Assembly: GCA_003349885.1 (NCBI GenBank) | Contig: QFXC01000013.1 | Span: 248,001-312,000 of the forward strand | Source: an endosymbiont of Galathealinum brachiosum | GTDB taxonomy: Bacteria; Pseudomonadota; Gammaproteobacteria; SZUA-229 | Direction: 5' to 3' | DNA length: 64,000 bases | Notes under the pieces: generated by a model | Databases searched by the model: none | Told to the model about the DNA's origin: nothing | What the model saw: the letters and a program-made list of their open reading frames with translations, nothing else | Shown here: piece after piece, positions 9,865 through 19,198 of the stretch | Layout of the letters: each line of letters begins with the position of its first letter | Numbering within the stretch: position 1 is the stretch's first letter | Translations under genes and position numbers: made by a program

Positions 9865-10992
9865 CTATGCTTCAGGTAAGTATCTCAACAATAAAGCTTC
9901 ATACTGCTTTAATATATCATCCCACTGAAAATTAGCTTCAAAATTACGTCTAGCAGCAGCCTTTAATGGGCTAACTAACTCATCATCTATTAAAAACTGA
10001 TCAAATAATTTTTCAAGTGAACTTATTCCATCAAAGTAAACTGCTGCATCTTTTGCAACCCATTGATTAAAAGGGTTGTCGTGTGCTATGACAGCACCCC
10101 CTGCTCCTAATGCTTCGACTAATGATGGATTAGTACCTCCTACTTGATGCCCATGAACATATACTCTAGCAAAAAATCGAAGTGCACTTATAATCTCAGA
10201 ATCATAAATAGCCCCTACAAACAAGACCTCGTCACTAGCCGCATCAACAACCGCTCGATGATACGCATTACCCTCTAACTGATAGCTCCCTAAAACCACT
10301 AATTTAAAACTACGTTTAATAGCTGAAAATGCAGTAACCACTTCAAGAATTGAATTTTCAGGTTCTGGACGTGCAATGAGGATAGCATAGCCATTCTTTT
10401 CTAGCCCATATTCTGACAATGCGGACTCATTCGCTTCTGTAATTTTACAGCCACCATAAGCTATCATAGTAATTTTCTCACGTGAAACCCGTACCGCCAA
10501 GTGATCCTCTATACAAGGATGATCAGCCACTAAATGATTACCAAACCAACATCCAAACCGCTCATTAAGCCAAAACCATGCCTTAGATACAACACCCCAC
10601 TTTTGTCGTTTCCACTCTATTCCGTCCATGTTAATGATATTAATCTTACCTTTTAAACGATGTAAAGCATTAAAGATTGCAGTGTTATATCCTAGAGTCA
10701 AAAACACTCCATTCTGACGAAGGGAGTGAATGACAGATTTCCAATCAAAGATAATAGTACCTAGTGGCCCAGCAATATCTACGGGTATATGAATACGCGT
10801 TACCCCCTCCCACTCAGACTGATAAATGCCCCCCCCCCCTTTTTCTTGACAGTAGACTAATATATTCCAATCACGTGCAATCAAATAACGACAAAGGTAT
10901 TCAGCAAATGTTTCAAAGCCTCCGTGTTCAGCTGGAACGCCACGAATTCCTAACACAACAACTTGTTTACTTGCCATAACAAATGGTCTCAT
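9865..10992 (-). CDS. Glycosyltransferase with DUF1972-type N terminus, containing a G11 tract
   Basis: The 375-residue cytoplasmic protein begins with VVVLGIRGVPAEHGGFETFA, the signature of the DUF1972/rhamnosyltransferase-like family, followed by a GT-B fold with GGTNPSLVEALGAGG in the donor-binding half (about 285-300). It probably adds one sugar of the repeat unit, perhaps rhamnose given rmlBACD nearby (inference). An uninterrupted run of 11 G encodes the Gly run after YCQEK (about residues 52-55); a change of one base would shift the frame and stop synthesis early. Its start overlaps the end of the gene upstream by 26 bases. An alternative ATG at 10977 would remove five residues. Confidence 0.85.
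   Translation of the reverse strand: MRPFVMASKQVVVLGIRGVPAEHGGFETFAEYLCRYLIARDWNILVYCQEKGGGGIYQSEWEGVTRIHIPVDIAGPLGTIIFDWKSVIHSLRQNGVFLTLGYNTAIFNALHRLKGKINIINMDGIEWKRQKWGVVSKAWFWLNERFGCWFGNHLVADHPCIEDHLAVRVSREKITMIAYGGCKITEANESALSEYGLEKNGYAILIARPEPENSILEVVTAFSAIKRSFKLVVLGSYQLEGNAYHRAVVDAASDEVLFVGAIYDSEIISALRFFARVYVHGHQVGGTNPSLVEALGAGGAVIAHDNPFNQWVAKDAAVYFDGISSLEKLFDQFLIDDELVSPLKAAARRNFEANFQWDDILKQYEALLLRYLPEA
10829..10839. repeat. Mononucleotide tract, C11 on plus strand (G11 in coding strand)
   Basis: Eleven consecutive C lie inside the glycosyltransferase gene, next to a run of five T. The gene is in frame at this length. G/C tracts of this length are known hot spots of slipped-strand mispairing in surface-glycan genes of other bacteria. 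Confidence 0.9.
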
Positions 10993-12112
10993 AAACCTTA
11001 CAAGTCATACTACCTATTTGACTCCAATCATGTTCTGTAACTACAGTCTTATGCCCTGCAACACCCATTTTTGTTAAATCTTTTGGATTCATTAGTATTT
11101 TTTTTAACCTCATGCTCATATTATTTACATCCTCTGAAACAAACAAGAAACCATTATTCCCATCTTGAACAATTTCAGTCATTCCTAAAATATCAGATGC
11201 CAATACGGGTACACCATAGCTCATTGCCATGAGCAAAACGCCACTCTGATATATCTTTCTATAGGGAAGAACAACAAGGTCCGCAGAAAGATAGTAATTA
11301 GCAACATCACTATCAGAAATATATCTAATATGGCTAATAACATAATTTTCCAATTTGTTATCACTAATAAGTTTTTTATATATTGAAAAGTCATCTTTCC
11401 ATACCTTCCCAGCTATTACCAGTTTAAGATCAGGATGTATTTTTATTACCCGAGGAAGTGACTTCAATAAAATATCAAGCCCTTTCACCTTCTTAATCTG
11501 ACCAAAAAAGAGAAGCACCTTATCATCAACTGATAAACCTAACTTCTCCCTTGCTAGTGTTTTATCAGGCAAAATCCCAATTGAGTCAAGGTAATGACCA
11601 TGAGGAATAATGCAAGTAGAATCTTCTGACAATAACACTTCGGCAACCAATTCACATTTGCTTACCTCGTTATGAGCAATGACTTTATCAACACTTTGAA
11701 GAATTTTTTTAGCTCTAGACCCACCTCGCTTAACAGCAAAGCTTTCAACATCATGAGCAGTAACAACCACTTTAAAACCAAATTTTTTCGCAAGCTTTAC
11801 ACTTAAAACTTCGAGAACTGTATAATGAAAAAAATGAAAATGAATAACAGCAACATCATTAACCTTGGCATCCTTTAAAGAGTCATAAAGCCCATAGACA
11901 AATCTAACAGCTCTCAATACCTTAGGAGCTTTCCCCCAGACACCTTTAAAAGTTTTTTTAATTTCAAATGCACTCACTCCTTCAGAACTTGTTTCTTCAG
12001 AAGTATACAATATGACTTGGCAATTTGATTTCACTAACCCATTAGCAAGCCCAAAGTCGTAATAATTCATCCCGCCATGAGCGCCAACAGGCTCAATAAT
12101 ACCAACTTTCAT
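10967..12112 (-). CDS. Glycosyltransferase family 4
   Basis: The 381-residue GT-B protein starts MKVGIIEPVGAHGGMNYYDF and has the typical GT4 donor-site series: LFFGQIKKVKGLDILL (about 200-215), then VVLPYRKIYQSGVLLMAMSYGVPVLASDILG (Glu replaced region, about 285-315) and TEIVQDGNNGFLF. It transfers a sugar from a nucleotide donor during repeat-unit assembly in the cytoplasm. It overlaps the sulfotransferase stop by four bases (ATGA) and the next glycosyltransferase by 26 bases, so it belongs to one operon. The donor and acceptor cannot be told from sequence. Confidence 0.88.
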   Translation of the reverse strand: MKVGIIEPVGAHGGMNYYDFGLANGLVKSNCQVILYTSEETSSEGVSAFEIKKTFKGVWGKAPKVLRAVRFVYGLYDSLKDAKVNDVAVIHFHFFHYTVLEVLSVKLAKKFGFKVVVTAHDVESFAVKRGGSRAKKILQSVDKVIAHNEVSKCELVAEVLLSEDSTCIIPHGHYLDSIGILPDKTLAREKLGLSVDDKVLLFFGQIKKVKGLDILLKSLPRVIKIHPDLKLVIAGKVWKDDFSIYKKLISDNKLENYVISHIRYISDSDVANYYLSADLVVLPYRKIYQSGVLLMAMSYGVPVLASDILGMTEIVQDGNNGFLFVSEDVNNMSMRLKKILMNPKDLTKMGVAGHKTVVTEHDWSQIGSMTCKVYETICYGK

Positions 12113-12993
12113 TTAGCATCAACCCAATGCGACAAGTCACGATTGATAAGTTTTTGCAACTTACCTATATCATCTTTATAAAAACAAAATAACTTTTCTT
12201 TTATTTCACAGTCAACTGTTTTTTTAATTGATTTTTTAAAGAATAAAGCCTTTAAATACAACTTAATATTTTCAGGAATAAGTTTTGATACAAAACACCT
12301 AAATGATGTATTTCTATAAAGGAATGAGATATATTTATTCTTACCCTCAATTGCATCATTATAAATCACCCCATCAAAACAAAACTCAGATTCGTCTACG
12401 TTTAAAAACAACAAAATCTGTAAAAAAACAGAATACGAGTCTTCCACTATCTCATCAAAAAGAAATATTTTCACTTGATCCTCTCCAAACACATCCAAAT
12501 ACCTTTTGACTTGATCGTAATAAAGCCCAAGCTTAATATACTGTTGATAAAAATTATCATCCCCCCCTTCAAGAACTTGATTAAGACTTTTATCTACATA
12601 ACCCAATCTAGAGTCCATTTCAAAATGTGAAATAGCTCTTTCGACGGGATTTCGTAACGCAATTATTATTTTTGCATTTTGGTTATATCTATATATTTTA
12701 GAGGCCACCTCAGGATAATATAAATATGAGACACTAGCCTCCCCACGCAACTGCTCTGTACTCGCATTCCCGAATAGAGATAAGTACTGGTCATAATCAC
12801 AGACACTTTTTACTTTATAATAAAGATTTTGATTTTTTATATCTGAGCAAGAAAAATAATTTGGTTCCTTTATATCGCTCATGTATATCTCATCACAACC
12901 ATCAAGATAATGATAAAACGATGTCGTGCCAGACTTTGGCGCTCCTACAATAAAAAAATCAGGACATTTATTATTTTTTTTGTAATTGGACAT
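12109..12993 (-). CDS. PAPS-dependent sulfotransferase of the polysaccharide locus
   Basis: The 294-residue protein has the 5'-phosphosulfate-binding loop FFIVGAPKSGTTSFYHYL (about 14-31) and the 3'-phosphate-binding region IIIALRNPVERAISHF (about 109-124), so it is a genuine PAPS sulfotransferase of the heparan/NodH-like type. It probably sulfates a sugar of the polysaccharide, predicting a sulfated surface glycan (inference). It overlaps its neighbours at both ends (23 bases with the polymerase-like gene, 4 with the GT4 gene). The start is followed by an A8 tract, and a G7 tract lies at 12561-12567; either could slip. The region is notably AT rich. Confidence 0.88.
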   Translation of the reverse strand: MSNYKKNNKCPDFFIVGAPKSGTTSFYHYLDGCDEIYMSDIKEPNYFSCSDIKNQNLYYKVKSVCDYDQYLSLFGNASTEQLRGEASVSYLYYPEVASKIYRYNQNAKIIIALRNPVERAISHFEMDSRLGYVDKSLNQVLEGGDDNFYQQYIKLGLYYDQVKRYLDVFGEDQVKIFLFDEIVEDSYSVFLQILLFLNVDESEFCFDGVIYNDAIEGKNKYISFLYRNTSFRCFVSKLIPENIKLYLKALFFKKSIKKTVDCEIKEKLFCFYKDDIGKLQKLINRDLSHWVDAK

Positions 12994-14449
12994 ATTTATG
13001 CTCGACTTTTTCTCGAATTGTTATTATAGAGCCAGACACCAAAAGAACATTTATTATTACAATTGGAGAAATACTTGAATTCGCTAGAAATGACGTTAAA
13101 AAAACCCCAAACATAAACGCCGAAGAAAATCTTGATATCAAACCAACAGCATTACCTCCCACAAATTTTATAGTATTACTCAAATATCGTATAAGAGCCA
13201 CCATAAAAACAACATAAGAAATAACACCCGAAAAACCTATTTGTATAGCTAAAGAGCCAACATAACTTTCCTCTACAAGCCCAGTTTTTTGCTCTCCATA
13301 TAATACCGCCATTTGCCCAGAAGTCCCCAAACCAATCCCAAACGGATCATGCAACAATGACTGCATGCCTCCCAAAAGCCCCGCGACATGCCTGGACAAA
13401 ACAGGACTATATATATACCCACTAACACTCATATAAACAAGAAAAATAAGAATTAACAAACCAATATAAAAAATCATATCCTTATTGTACTTAAAGTTAA
13501 AAAACATTATTCCAACCAGCGCAATCAACAAACCACCTCGACCTATAGAAAACAACATAGCTAGAAAAAACAAAGTAGATACGACATACTTTATGAAAAT
13601 CTTACCCACTTTATCGCTAATGATTACACTATAACAAACTATACTTAACAACATTGAAAAAGCGAGATAACGAGATAATGTAGGTGCATCACCAATACTA
13701 GAGACCATGCGACGATATGGCACATCCCCGATATATGAATACCATTGCGATGGCACACCACCCATCACCCATGCACCAGGATTATCAACACCAAACTTTA
13801 GCTCCATATATAATAAAGCACCTACATAACCCCAAAATGATTCCCCTACCAAAAATCTTTCTACAAAACCAAACGCCAGAACACCAGAAGCAACCAGAAA
13901 CATGCTTAACATCAAAAGCTTAAGCTCCTTTAACTGTAAATTTGAATACCGACCTAAAAAATAAATCATTACAATCATTGCGCCTTCCCTATAAGATACC
14001 AATCTCACAAAAAGTGGCGCATCTGATAAAACAAACGCTATACTATAGATGATAAAAAAAATAATTAAAAAATAATCTACACTAATCAACTTAACTTTAT
14101 AATAATTCTTCGTACAAGCAATAACTAACAACACAAAAACCATTGATTCCTTAATAGAAACAAGAACCTTAGCCCCCATCATATCTATATATTGTGAAAT
14201 AAACATAGAGAACAATGGCTGAATCGGGACTATAGCCACCAAAATAACTAATCCATAATATATATTTTTATTAGCCAAGAAAAAAAACAGTAACATTACT
14301 GGAATATATACGAATAAAGCAGAGTAAAATGAAACATCACAAAAATTAACTACAAAAACAACACTCAAAATAACAATAAAAACAAGAATGAAATTAATGA
14401 ATAACAATTCATATATTTGATTAGAGGTTTTCTCTAATGTTCGCATCAT
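12971..14449 (-). CDS. Polysaccharide polymerase-like membrane protein (Wzy)
   Basis: The 492-residue protein is very hydrophobic with about twelve membrane segments and a loop region containing LLHDPFGIGLGTSGQMA, the short motif that many Wzy/O-antigen ligase proteins carry in the last large loop. Wzy proteins link repeat units at the periplasmic face. The position next to the flippase and methyltransferase suggests this is the Wzy polymerase, while the protein at 6746-8128 may be the ligase; that division is inference. It overlaps the methyltransferase stop (ATGA) and the sulfotransferase start. It is strongly AT rich with rare-codon use typical of O-antigen genes. Confidence 0.75.
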   Translation of the reverse strand: MMRTLEKTSNQIYELLFINFILVFIVILSVVFVVNFCDVSFYSALFVYIPVMLLFFFLANKNIYYGLVILVAIVPIQPLFSMFISQYIDMMGAKVLVSIKESMVFVLLVIACTKNYYKVKLISVDYFLIIFFIIYSIAFVLSDAPLFVRLVSYREGAMIVMIYFLGRYSNLQLKELKLLMLSMFLVASGVLAFGFVERFLVGESFWGYVGALLYMELKFGVDNPGAWVMGGVPSQWYSYIGDVPYRRMVSSIGDAPTLSRYLAFSMLLSIVCYSVIISDKVGKIFIKYVVSTLFFLAMLFSIGRGGLLIALVGIMFFNFKYNKDMIFYIGLLILIFLVYMSVSGYIYSPVLSRHVAGLLGGMQSLLHDPFGIGLGTSGQMAVLYGEQKTGLVEESYVGSLAIQIGFSGVISYVVFMVALIRYLSNTIKFVGGNAVGLISRFSSAFMFGVFLTSFLANSSISPIVIINVLLVSGSIITIREKVEHKYVQLQKK

Positions 14450-15213
14450 CTCCCTTTTACACCTGTATAAAACAAAGTATCTGAAAGTCGAGGAAAAATG
14501 AAGCTTATTGCTTGTGCAACCTTTCTTGCGTATGAATTTTTAAACACAAATTCATGTTCTTTAAATCCAGCCTCAGAAAAAAGATAATGTAATTCTGATT
14601 CTGTATACTCTTTATAATGCCTCGCATAAAATGGCAAATCGAAAAACCCATTACCAGACCCAGCTTTATTTTTATCAACTTCTGGCCAGCCTATACCTCT
14701 GCCTAAAAGTGTTTTAATACGGTTTTTGAACTTTACTGCGTTTGGTGTAGAGATAATAAGCTTACCTCCTGGTTTAAGAATTCTATTAATTTCATTTAGT
14801 ATTTTTGGTACATTAGTCATATGCTCAATAACTTCAAACATTGTGATTACATCGCAAGATGAATCTTCAAATGGAAATAACTCTTTATCTAGATCACATG
14901 AATATGCATCAATAGCTAACTCTTTAAAACGGGCAGTTATTATTTCGTCTTGCCACAAACCCAGCACGCTTACATTTTGAGAACAATGACTTTTAATTAT
15001 ATTTGTAATATGCCCAGGCTCACCACCTATATCGAGCACAACATCATTTGAATTAATTGTTTTTTTCAATCGTTCAAATGCATGGACATACCTTCTTTGA
15101 TGTACATTAAAATAATGATCTTCATTCTCTATGTTTTTACCATCATATTTTATAGGATAATACGGAAGGTTTTTTACTGCTTTACAAACCTCGCTTAGTG
15201 TTTTTTTATTCAT
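14446..15213 (-). CDS. SAM-dependent class I methyltransferase
   Basis: The 255-residue protein has motif I VVLDIGGEPGHIT (about 55-67), an acidic strand end YSCDLDKELFP and the motif DVITMFEVIEHMTNVP (about 115-130), followed by LKPGGKLIISTPN: a Methyltransf_11-type SAM enzyme. In this locus it may methylate a sugar of the repeat unit or its lipid carrier product. I chose the ATG at 15213 because AGGAAG lies seven bases upstream; a TTG at 15234 is in frame but would place the ribosome site inside the gene. It overlaps the flippase gene by eight bases. Confidence 0.82.
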   Translation of the reverse strand: MNKKTLSEVCKAVKNLPYYPIKYDGKNIENEDHYFNVHQRRYVHAFERLKKTINSNDVVLDIGGEPGHITNIIKSHCSQNVSVLGLWQDEIITARFKELAIDAYSCDLDKELFPFEDSSCDVITMFEVIEHMTNVPKILNEINRILKPGGKLIISTPNAVKFKNRIKTLLGRGIGWPEVDKNKAGSGNGFFDLPFYARHYKEYTESELHYLFSEAGFKEHEFVFKNSYARKVAQAISFIFPRLSDTLFYTGVKGR

Positions 15214-16510
15214 ATGCACTCTTCCTAAAATCAAAATAAGTTAACAATTTAAGCGACAATAAACTAACTATAGAACCACCAAAGACCGCGAATGCCGTAC
15301 CAACATAGCCGTAAATATCAGCAACAAATAAAACGACAACATATACCGCAATCAACGCAGTCACACTTGAGCCAAAAACCAACTCAGTTTTCATCAATAT
15401 CTTATGATAATTAGCAACACCTTGATACTTTGCCATAACAACAAAATATAAATAGAGATAAACAACTGATATAAATTCCACATCAAAATTATCACCATAT
15501 AAAGATTCTATAATGAAATCTGAAAACCAAACCACTGGCAATAATACAATCATCATAATAACAGCCATTTTATTTCCGACTTTATTCGCTATTGAGTAAG
15601 CCTCGGCTCTCGACTTATTAACTAGTGAAACCGATAATTTTTTTAAATAATATACATTTAAAGCCTGCAAAATCACTTGCGAAACGCCTAAATAATTTAA
15701 AACAACCATGAAATACCCTGCATCTTTTGAACTAGAAAGTAGACTTAGAATAAATGGCATAAGCTGATTACTCATATAAGCAAAAAGAGCAACCAAAATC
15801 ATCCATCCATTATAGCGAAACATCATTTTTATAGAAACTGCTACATGCCTCCATCTAAAACCGCCACCCAATCTACTCTTTTTTAAAAAAAAGTAATAAA
15901 CAAAGCTAATTACCGAAACCATTAATAATATAAAGAAAGAACCATATAAATCTATGTTTTCAAAAAACACAAAGCTTGCAACTAAAACACACAAAATAAC
16001 AACATTTAAAAACATTTGCTCTATCGCCATAGAAGAAATGAGTAACAACCTTCTGTTAAACTCATTATAAAACCTAATAATGAGAAACATCATAAACATC
16101 ATTGAGAAAAACAGATCATAGTTATAATATACATAAAACCCAATACTTAATAAAATGGGTAAAAAAACCACAAACCCAGGCATTAGCGTTCTTCTGACGC
16201 TATTGCTTACCTTCGCTGAAATTACCGTGTAGTACTGCAATACAAATGAACTTTCAAGAACCACGAATAACATAAGGAGCACATATAGGGATGAAAATTT
16301 TCCAAACTGTTCTGGACCTAAATTATTAGCTACTAAAAACACATATACAAATGTAATAACAGAATACAATGTCTGCTCGTATATATACTTTAATCTTTCA
16401 GACAATAAAACGTTATAAACACAATCAAATCTTTTTTTTAAATTCATATATAATGACATTTCATTAGTACAATTCAGTTTATCAAAAAACAGTGTTCGCA
16501 GAAAAAACAT
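15206..16510 (-). CDS. Polysaccharide flippase-like protein (Wzx family)
   Basis: The 434-residue membrane protein has about twelve hydrophobic segments, with the N-terminal part typical of the MOP/polysaccharide biosynthesis family (TLYSVITFVYVFLVANNLGPEQFGKF). It should flip lipid-linked repeat units across the inner membrane. It is the first gene of the AT-rich central block (flippase, methyltransferase, polymerase, sulfotransferase, glycosyltransferases). The start at 16510 follows AGAG by six bases; a second ATG at 16459 is possible. An A8 tract lies near the second start (16432-16439). Confidence 0.8.
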   Translation of the reverse strand: MFFLRTLFFDKLNCTNEMSLYMNLKKRFDCVYNVLLSERLKYIYEQTLYSVITFVYVFLVANNLGPEQFGKFSSLYVLLMLFVVLESSFVLQYYTVISAKVSNSVRRTLMPGFVVFLPILLSIGFYVYYNYDLFFSMMFMMFLIIRFYNEFNRRLLLISSMAIEQMFLNVVILCVLVASFVFFENIDLYGSFFILLMVSVISFVYYFFLKKSRLGGGFRWRHVAVSIKMMFRYNGWMILVALFAYMSNQLMPFILSLLSSSKDAGYFMVVLNYLGVSQVILQALNVYYLKKLSVSLVNKSRAEAYSIANKVGNKMAVIMMIVLLPVVWFSDFIIESLYGDNFDVEFISVVYLYLYFVVMAKYQGVANYHKILMKTELVFGSSVTALIAVYVVVLFVADIYGYVGTAFAVFGGSIVSLLSLKLLTYFDFRKSAYE

Positions 16511-16872
16511 TAAAGCTCTTTTTACCTCTATCCCTGCCCCTATTCAAAATATTCTGCATTCCCTCATACGGAACCGACTAAGTCTTTTTTGATAAATCAT
16601 GTAAATTCTACAATTATAATATTCAGGAATTTCTATACACATAAAATCATGTATGATTAAAATTTCATTAACACCTAATCCTGAAAAACATGTTTAAGTA
16701 AAGAAATCAATTAACTAACTACCATTCATCATAGATACTTTCAAAACTTTTTAAAATCAAACTGCATAGCTTGACTCTAGCTAATTTAATTCCTTGTTCT
16801 CTCAAATCAACTTATGAAATAAAATCCATATTTGTTACCCGCGAACATTACGCTATGAAAACTAAAATAATT
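16511..16872. other. AT-rich intergenic region between rmlD and the flippase gene
   Basis: No ORF, tRNA or strong hairpin is seen in these 362 bases. On the minus strand a perfect TATAAT lies at 16613-16618, about 100 bases before the flippase start, with only TGTGTA as -35 (about 17 bases away). It may hold the promoter for the central block of the polysaccharide locus. No ops/JUMPstart motif (GGCGGTAG) was found. Confidence 0.35.
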
Positions 16873-17748
16873 TCAATCCTTTCTTTGCTTTAAACATCTT
16901 TCTAACGCATCCTTCCAATAAGGAATTTCTATATCAAATATATCTTTTATTTTAATTTTACTCATCAAACTATATAAAGGTCGCTTTGCTGGTGTTAAAT
17001 ATTTTTTTGTTTCAATCGGCAAAACATTACAATTTATTTGCTCAAACTCGAAAATAGCTTTTGTAAAATCATACCAACTTGCTACACCTTCATTACTGTA
17101 ATGATAAATATTAGAGATTACCGTTTGATCTTCAAATTTTGAATGCTGTATAACATTTAAGATAGCTTCAGCTAAATCTCTGGCATAAGTTGGTGTCCCC
17201 ACTTGATCAGATACAATATTTATTTGATTTTTTTCTTTACCTAAACGTAACATTGTATTGACAAAATTCTTATCAAATTCAGAATACACCCAACTCGTAC
17301 GGATAATTATTCCTTTTGGGTTTATTTCTTGCAACACCTGCTCTCCAGCAAGTTTCGTTTTCCCATAAACATTTAAAGGATCTGTGGCATCTGCTTCTAT
17401 GTAAGGCTGAAAATTCCTACCATTAAAAACATAGTCAGTACTAATATGAATTAGATTTATATCTTTTGTTTTACAAATTTCAGCTATTCTCTTCACTGCC
17501 AGATGATTAACTAGATTTGCTAATTCATATTCGGTTTCAGCTTTATCTACTGCAGTATATGCCGCACAGTTAACAACCACATCAAACACTTTGCCCTGAA
17601 AAAAAACATCTATATTTTCCAGGGGATCAAACTCCAGTTCTTTCTGGGTAACAAAAGTAAAATCTAAATCTTTATTAGCTGATACCAATTTTGCTATAGA
17701 TTGTCCAAGTTGACCATTTGCTCCTGTCACCAAGATTCTTTTACGCAT
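16873..17748 (-). CDS. rmlD: dTDP-4-dehydrorhamnose reductase
   Basis: RmlD performs the last step of dTDP-L-rhamnose synthesis, an NAD(P)H-dependent reduction. The 291-residue SDR protein has GANGQLGQS (8-16), CAAYTAVDKAE, STDYVFNG and the catalytic YGKTKLAGE (Tyr about 128). SWVYSEFDKNFV is also typical. It overlaps rmlC by eight bases and is the last gene of rmlBACD. A 362-base gap separates it from the flippase gene. Confidence 0.96.
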   Translation of the reverse strand: MRKRILVTGANGQLGQSIAKLVSANKDLDFTFVTQKELEFDPLENIDVFFQGKVFDVVVNCAAYTAVDKAETEYELANLVNHLAVKRIAEICKTKDINLIHISTDYVFNGRNFQPYIEADATDPLNVYGKTKLAGEQVLQEINPKGIIIRTSWVYSEFDKNFVNTMLRLGKEKNQINIVSDQVGTPTYARDLAEAILNVIQHSKFEDQTVISNIYHYSNEGVASWYDFTKAIFEFEQINCNVLPIETKKYLTPAKRPLYSLMSKIKIKDIFDIEIPYWKDALERCLKQRKD

Positions 17749-18316
17749 AGTAGCTCACCCCATAACTAAAGCATTGTCCTAAATTTTCCAAAACTGGTTG
17801 CTTTTGATCTTTAATTGAAAGCTGCAACTCTTCTTTTGATAGTTGCCAACCTATATCAAGTTCTTTATCGTCAAAAGCTAAACCACGATCTGACTCAGCC
17901 GAATAATAATTATCAACTTTATAAGAAAAAATAGCCATATCACTCAAGACAACAAAGCCATGAGCAAAACCACGGGGTATAAATAACTGTCGCTTATTCT
18001 CCCCACTGAGCAACACTGAAACATGCTGCCCAAAAGTTGGGCTTCCAGTACGAATATCTACCGCAACATCAAGCACTTCACCTTCTACAACCCTTACCAA
18101 TTTACTCTGCGCAAATGGTGGTAATTGAAAATGCAAGCCCCTTAATATTCCTCTAGATGACTTAGATTCGTTATCTTGAAGAAAGTTAACTTTATAGCCA
18201 ATTGCTTCTTCAAACTTATCTTGTCGGAAAGTTTCAGAAAAGTAACCGCGCTCATCCCCATGAATTACAGTTTCAATCAAAACTATCTCAGCAATAGATT
18301 GAGGGATAAATTTCAC
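17741..18316 (-). CDS. rmlC: dTDP-4-dehydrorhamnose 3,5-epimerase
   Basis: RmlC epimerises dTDP-4-keto-6-deoxyglucose at C3 and C5. The 191-residue cupin has GDERGYFSETFRQDKF near the start, the catalytic His of GILRGLHFQLPP (about 65) and FIPRGFAHGFVVLS (about 115-128). Length and motifs are those of the family. It lies three bases after rmlA and overlaps rmlD. Confidence 0.97.
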   Translation of the reverse strand: MKFIPQSIAEIVLIETVIHGDERGYFSETFRQDKFEEAIGYKVNFLQDNESKSSRGILRGLHFQLPPFAQSKLVRVVEGEVLDVAVDIRTGSPTFGQHVSVLLSGENKRQLFIPRGFAHGFVVLSDMAIFSYKVDNYYSAESDRGLAFDDKELDIGWQLSKEELQLSIKDQKQPVLENLGQCFSYGVSYYA

Positions 18317-18319
18317 AGG

Positions 18320-19198
18320 CTACAGCTCATTTGCACGTCGAATAAGATATTGACCGTATTGATTTTTCTTTAACGGCTCAGTTAATGCCAGGAGGCTTCC
18401 TTTAGAAATATAGCCTTTTTCGTACGCTATTTCTTCTATACAGGCAATTTTTAACCCTTGTCGATTTTCAATTGTCTGAATAAAATTAGAGGCTTCAAGT
18501 AAGCTTTCGTGAGTACCCGTATCCAACCAGGCATAACCTCTGCCCATTAACTCAACCATTAACGCCCCTTGATCGAGGTAAGTTTGGTTAACTGTTGTGA
18601 TTTCGAGTTCACCTCTCTCTGAAGGCTTAATCGTTTTCGCAATTTTAACGACACTATTCGGATAAAAATATAACCCAACAACAGCATAATTACTTTTAGG
18701 CTCTACAGGTTTTTCAACTAGACTCAGAACATTGCCCTGCACATCAAATTCTGCAACGCCATAACGCTCAGGATCTTTTACGTAATAACCGAAGACCGTT
18801 GCTTTATTTAAATTACTAACATTTGAAATAGATTTTTCTAATAACGCCGTTAAACCATGTCCATGAAAAATATTATCTCCCAGAACAAGACACACATCAT
18901 CGTCACCGATAAAGTCTTCACCTATAATAAACGCCTGCGCCAATCCATCAGGTGTTGGTTGTTCTGCATAGGAAAGACTAATTCCTAAATTAGTGCCATC
19001 TCCCAATAATACTTTAAACTGCGGCAAATCATGCGGTGTAGATATAATAAGAATATCCGTAATGCCCGCTAGCATTAAAACTGATAAAGGATAATAAACC
19101 ATAGGTTTATCATAAATAGGCATTAACTGTTTGCTCACGCCTTTAGTAATTGGGTATAGCCGAGTACCCGAGCCCCCAGCTAGAATAATACCTTTCAC
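18320..19198 (-). CDS. rmlA: Glucose-1-phosphate thymidylyltransferase
   Basis: RmlA couples dTTP and glucose-1-phosphate to give dTDP-glucose, the first step to dTDP-rhamnose, and is feedback-controlled by dTDP-rhamnose in the family. The 292-residue protein starts [18 protein letters not shown], with the nucleotide-binding loop GGSGTRL (8-14), VLGDNIFHG (metal-binding Asp about 110) and [16 protein letters not shown]. It overlaps rmlB by four bases (ATGA) and precedes rmlC by three. Confidence 0.97.
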   Translation of the reverse strand: MKGIILAGGSGTRLYPITKGVSKQLMPIYDKPMVYYPLSVLMLAGITDILIISTPHDLPQFKVLLGDGTNLGISLSYAEQPTPDGLAQAFIIGEDFIGDDDVCLVLGDNIFHGHGLTALLEKSISNVSNLNKATVFGYYVKDPERYGVAEFDVQGNVLSLVEKPVEPKSNYAVVGLYFYPNSVVKIAKTIKPSERGELEITTVNQTYLDQGALMVELMGRGYAWLDTGTHESLLEASNFIQTIENRQGLKIACIEEIAYEKGYISKGSLLALTEPLKKNQYGQYLIRRANEL

